From Kiritimatiellia bacterium (GTDB lineage Bacteria > Verrucomicrobiota > Kiritimatiellia > RFP12 > UBA1067): a stretch of DNA of 16,509 nucleotides. The stretch is from contig JAGBZQ010000014.1 of NCBI GenBank assembly GCA_017628165.1, positions 1 through 16,509 of the forward strand. Direction: 5' to 3'. Under the pieces are notes generated by a model. The model saw nothing but the letters and a program-made list of their open reading frames with translations, did not search any database and was not told the origin of the DNA. Both the position numbers and the translations under genes were made by a program. Shown here piece after piece: positions 14,008 through 16,509 of the stretch (position 1 is its first letter; every line of letters starts with the position of its first letter).

Positions 14008-15411
14008 ATGATGAATGTATTTAATTCGCTTACTCGCAGCGTCGAGGAGTTCGTCCCGGCATCGGCCGGCAACGTGGGGCTTTACACCTGCGGACCTACC
14101 GTCTATAATTTCGCGCATATCGGAAACTTCAGAGCGTATGCGTTTGAGGATGTTTTGAGGCGCGTTATCCAGTTCAACGGCATGAAGGTAAAGCATGTCA
14201 TGAACTTGACGGATGTGGACGATAAGACAATTCGCGGCGCGAATGCGGCAGGAGTCGCTCTTACCGATTTTACCCGCACATACAAGAATGCGTTTTTTGA
14301 AGATCTGAAGAAGTTGAACATTCTCCCGGCCGATGTTTATCCTGCCGCTACCGATCACATCCCTGAGATGATCGACCTTGTGTCGAAGCTTATCGAAAAA
14401 GGTGTTGCGTACAAGAGCGATGACGGCAGTGTATATTTCAATGTTCGCGCTTTCCCCGGTTACGGCAAGCTTGCGCACATTGATTTCGACAATCAGCGCA
14501 CGGGAGCGCGCTGTGCTGCCGATGAGTATGATAAAGAGAATGTGGGAGACTTTGCACTCTGGAAGGCGTGGGAAGATTCCGATGGTCCTGTGGGGTGGGA
14601 TTCCCCGTGGGGGCGCGGCCGCCCTGGCTGGCATATCGAATGCTCGGCGATGTCAATGAAATATCTTGGGGAAACTTTTGATCTTCATACTGGCGGGATT
14701 GACAATCTTTTCCCTCACCATGAGAATGAAATCGCCCAGGCGGAGGCAGCTACAGGCAAGCCGTTCGTAAGAACGTGGATGCACTGCGCCCACCTCAAGG
14801 TGAACGGCGAGAAGATGTCTAAATCGGCCGGCAATTTCTTTACGCTTCGCGAGCTTTTGGAGAAGGGTTTCAGTGGCCGTGAAATTCGCTATGTTCTCAT
14901 CAACGCGCATTATCGTCAAGGCCTTAATTTCGCGTTCTCCGCTCTTGAGGACGCCCGTAAGTCTCTCGCCCGCATTGACGCGTGTGTGGAAAAGCTCGCA
15001 GCTCTTGCTGGCGGCGCGTCCGCCGATTCTGCGTCTGCTCCGTTCGCGGCGGAGGCGCTTGAAGGTTTCACGGCTGCCGTTAATGACGATCTCAATATTC
15101 CGCGCGCTCTGGCCTCTCTTTACGATCTTGTGCGTATGTCTAATGCCGCTCTTGCCAAGGAGCTTGCTCCTGCCGGAGCCGCCGCTGTTTTGGCGGCGAT
15201 GAAGCGTATGGACGAGGTCCTCGGCGTCATTTTCTTCGGCAAGGCCGAAAAGGTTGATGTCCCCTCTGAAGTTTCCGCGCTTCTTGAGGAGCGCGCTACT
15301 GCTCGTGCCGCAAAGAACTGGACTGAGTCTGACCGTCTGCGTGATGCGATCGCATCGCTTGGGTGGGCGGTCAAGGATTCACGCGAAGGCCAGAGCGTCA
15401 CCAAACTCTAA
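14008..15411 (+). CDS. cysS: Cysteinyl-tRNA synthetase
   Basis: A 467-residue class I synthetase that attaches Cys to tRNA-Cys. The TCGPTVYNFAHIGNFR block has C28 as a zinc ligand and HIGN (37-40) as the HIGH motif. The GWHIECSAMS and FPHHENEIAQAE segments supply further zinc and substrate contacts. KMSKS is at 269-273. The C-terminal anticodon-binding domain ends after WTESDRLRDAIASLGWAVKD, as usual. The start at 14008 aligns the N-terminus (MMNVFNSLTR) with E. coli CysS (MLKIFNTLTR); an ATG directly after it at 14011 is the alternative. It is divergent from rex. Confidence 0.97.
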   Translation: MMNVFNSLTRSVEEFVPASAGNVGLYTCGPTVYNFAHIGNFRAYAFEDVLRRVIQFNGMKVKHVMNLTDVDDKTIRGANAAGVALTDFTRTYKNAFFEDLKKLNILPADVYPAATDHIPEMIDLVSKLIEKGVAYKSDDGSVYFNVRAFPGYGKLAHIDFDNQRTGARCAADEYDKENVGDFALWKAWEDSDGPVGWDSPWGRGRPGWHIECSAMSMKYLGETFDLHTGGIDNLFPHHENEIAQAEAATGKPFVRTWMHCAHLKVNGEKMSKSAGNFFTLRELLEKGFSGREIRYVLINAHYRQGLNFAFSALEDARKSLARIDACVEKLAALAGGASADSASAPFAAEALEGFTAAVNDDLNIPRALASLYDLVRMSNAALAKELAPAGAAAVLAAMKRMDEVLGVIFFGKAEKVDVPSEVSALLEERATARAAKNWTESDRLRDAIASLGWAVKDSREGQSVTKL

Positions 15412-15432
15412 CCCCTAACTCCTAACCCCTAA
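15408..15432 (+). repeat. Seven-base tandem repeat CTAACYC carrying stop codons in all frames
   Basis: Three copies (CTAACCC, CTAACTC, CTAACCC) and a partial fourth (CTAA) run from the cysS stop to 1 nt before the dapB start. TAA occurs at 15409, 15416, 15423 and 15430. The seven-base period puts these in frames 0, +1, +2 and 0, so ribosomes are stopped in every frame. There is no Shine-Dalgarno for dapB; the pyrimidine-rich strand is instead similar to an anti-Shine-Dalgarno sequence. Confidence 0.8.
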
Positions 15433-15433
15433 T

Positions 15434-16165
15434 ATGAAAATCGCTATTGTTGGTGCCGCCGGAAGAATGGGCAGAAAGCTTTGTGAGCTTGCTCCTTCTA
15501 TGGGACTTGAGGTTGTTTCAAAAGTAGATGTGGCCGAGGGCTTTGACGCCGAGTGGTGCTCATGCACCGAGGGCGTGATTGATTTTTCGCACCATTCTTG
15601 TCTTGCTGCGAATATTGCCAAGGCCGCGGCGGCCGGGATTCCGTATGTGATCGGCACGACCGGAATCCTTCCTGAAGAGCAGGCGGCCGTCGATGCGGCG
15701 GCGAAGGCGATTGCCGTGGTGCAAAGCGGCAACTATTCGCTTGGCGTGAACATTCTTCTCGAACTTGTGGAGAAGAGCGCTTCGCTTCTCGGTGAGGATT
15801 ACGATATTGAAATCACGGAGATGCATCATTGCCACAAGAAGGATGCTCCCTCTGGCACGGCTCTCATGCTTGCAAAGTCTGCCGCTGCCGGCCGCAAGGT
15901 TTCGCTTGATGAAAAGGCGATATATGGCCGTCATGGAGATGTGGGAGAGCGTCCGCGCGGAGAGATTGCCGTTCATGCGCTTCGCGGCGGCAGCGTGGTA
16001 GGAGATCACACGGTCATGTTCGCGAGCGAGCTTGAGCGTATCGAGCTTACGCACAAGGCGCAGGATCGCGCGGCGTTTGCCGCCGGCGCGCTCAAGGCTC
16101 TCGTTTGGGCGAAGGGTAGGGCGTCGGGCATCTACACGATGCGTCATGTCCTCGGTTTCGTTTAA
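15434..16165 (+). CDS. dapB: 4-hydroxy-tetrahydrodipicolinate reductase
   Basis: A 243-residue DapB, which reduces hydroxy-tetrahydrodipicolinate with NAD(P)H on the diaminopimelate and lysine pathway. The nucleotide loop GAAGRMG is at 7-13, and VIGTTG is at 72-77. The catalytic HH pair at 131-132 is followed by KKDAPSGTA (135-143), the substrate-binding signature. Length is slightly below E. coli (273), as in many anaerobes. No ribosome site precedes the ATG, which follows a stop-rich heptamer repeat after cysS, so initiation may depend on termination of cysS translation or on an unseen mechanism. Confidence 0.96.
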   Translation: MKIAIVGAAGRMGRKLCELAPSMGLEVVSKVDVAEGFDAEWCSCTEGVIDFSHHSCLAANIAKAAAAGIPYVIGTTGILPEEQAAVDAAAKAIAVVQSGNYSLGVNILLELVEKSASLLGEDYDIEITEMHHCHKKDAPSGTALMLAKSAAAGRKVSLDEKAIYGRHGDVGERPRGEIAVHALRGGSVVGDHTVMFASELERIELTHKAQDRAAFAAGALKALVWAKGRASGIYTMRHVLGFV

Positions 16166-16404
16166 GGACGGGAATGTGTCTGCGGCCGCGATGTGAACGG
16201 CACGATGCCGTTTGACCGGCACAGGCTTCCTGCTGCGATTTCCCCGCGGCTTTTGGCGATAGGGGCCGCGGCGGATGACTATCGGGCGTGCCCGTCGGGA
16301 GAGATGGCGGGCTGGGGTATAGCCGCCATGCGTGGAAGATCGGCGTTCATAAAAACGGCGAAATTAAGGGGTGTGGACAAAAAGTGTGAGGTAGAGCGGG
16401 AGGG
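16166..16404. other. Intergenic stretch after dapB with hairpins, no recognised gene
   Basis: I see no protein or RNA family here. One open frame of about 70 codons (16193-16408, plus strand) has no ribosome site or recognisable motif. Hairpins are possible at 16198-16210 (CGGCA/TGCCG, 3-nt loop, followed by TTT), which might weakly terminate dapB, and at 16304-16329 (ATGGCG...CGCCAT with an inner GCT/AGC and one bulge). From about 16367 onward the sequence may belong to the insertion element described next. Confidence 0.5.
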
Positions 16405-16509
16405 TTAGACCGCCAATCTGAAGTTCGACCTCAGGGTGGCCCGCAGCAAGGCGATTCCCGCCGCATTTTTATGTCTCCAATGCATTCCTGCCAATTTACA
16501 TCTGGCTGC
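16405..16509 (-). mobile_element. Possible transposase C-terminus, cut by the window edge
   Basis: The minus strand is open from the window edge to a TAA at 16407-16405, giving 34 residues that include ARCKLAGMHWRHKNAAGI and ALLRATLRSNF. A Cys-x-x-x-Gly-Met-x-Trp segment followed by an Ala-rich helix with LRA is reminiscent of the last residues of ISKra4-type and related transposases. The sequence just beyond the stop, AGGGGTGTGGACAAAAAG near 16367-16384 on the plus strand, could be the terminal inverted repeat. Both are inference from a short fragment; the remaining gene lies outside the window. Confidence 0.35.

Noticed and set aside
13906..14634. 242-codon minus-strand frame antisense to cysS
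   Set aside because: CysS motifs on the plus strand are unambiguous; this frame has no recognisable domain.

Overview
The window looks like a chromosomal segment of a strict or near-strict anaerobe. The evidence is an indolepyruvate:ferredoxin oxidoreductase subunit, a rex redox repressor and an nfnAB-type bifurcating transhydrogenase. Its core is a type III secretion (T3SS) operon of the Ysc/Cds kind. Small 3'-CCA tRNAs, strong AAAGGAGG ribosome sites, a FHA-type SctD and the needle-chaperone order (also found in Chlamydiae) fit a member of the PVC group (Lentisphaerota, Kiritimatiellota or Verrucomicrobiota). That placement is inference; no rRNA is present to settle it.

Layout. Bases 1-435 hold a tRNA operon (Arg-ACG truncated by the window edge, initiator fMet, Pro-GGG, Cys-GCA) closed by a rho-independent terminator. 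Bases 477-1325 hold a NifU C-terminal-domain gene followed by iorB. queC runs convergently and overlaps iorB by 47 nt. From 2080 to 10915 a tightly packed plus-strand cluster encodes, in order: YscB-like chaperone, SctW gatekeeper, SycN-like chaperone, YscX-like, SctV, SctD, YscE-like, SctF needle, YscG-like, SctI rod, SctJ ring lipoprotein, YscY-like, SctK-like and SctL. This is close to a fusion of the Yersinia virA (yopN-tyeA-sycN-yscX-yscY-yscV) and virC (yscB...yscD-E-F-G-H-I-J-K-L) operons, with YscY moved between J and K and no YscH. Secretin, ATPase, C-ring and the SctRSTU export proteins are not in the window. A GC-rich hairpin separates this cluster from convergent nfnB-nfnA-rex on the minus strand. 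cysS and dapB then follow on the plus strand. The last ~145 bases look like one end of an insertion element with the C-terminus of a minus-strand gene cut by the window edge.

How the genes work together. The T3SS block supplies the gatekeeper with a probable chaperone pair, the needle and rod with their chaperones, the inner-membrane rings, the export gate cytosolic ring and the stator of the ATPase. Rex probably senses NADH/NAD+, and NfnAB interconverts NADH, ferredoxin and NADPH. IorB would feed reduced ferredoxin from aryl-pyruvate oxidation, if its IorA partner lies elsewhere.

A recurring theme is promoter architecture. Six transcription-unit starts carry an extended -10 of the form TG-N-TAnAMT. 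In five of them it sits only 6-10 nt before the start codon with no Shine-Dalgarno sequence, which predicts leaderless mRNAs. Genes inside operons mostly have strong Shine-Dalgarno sites.
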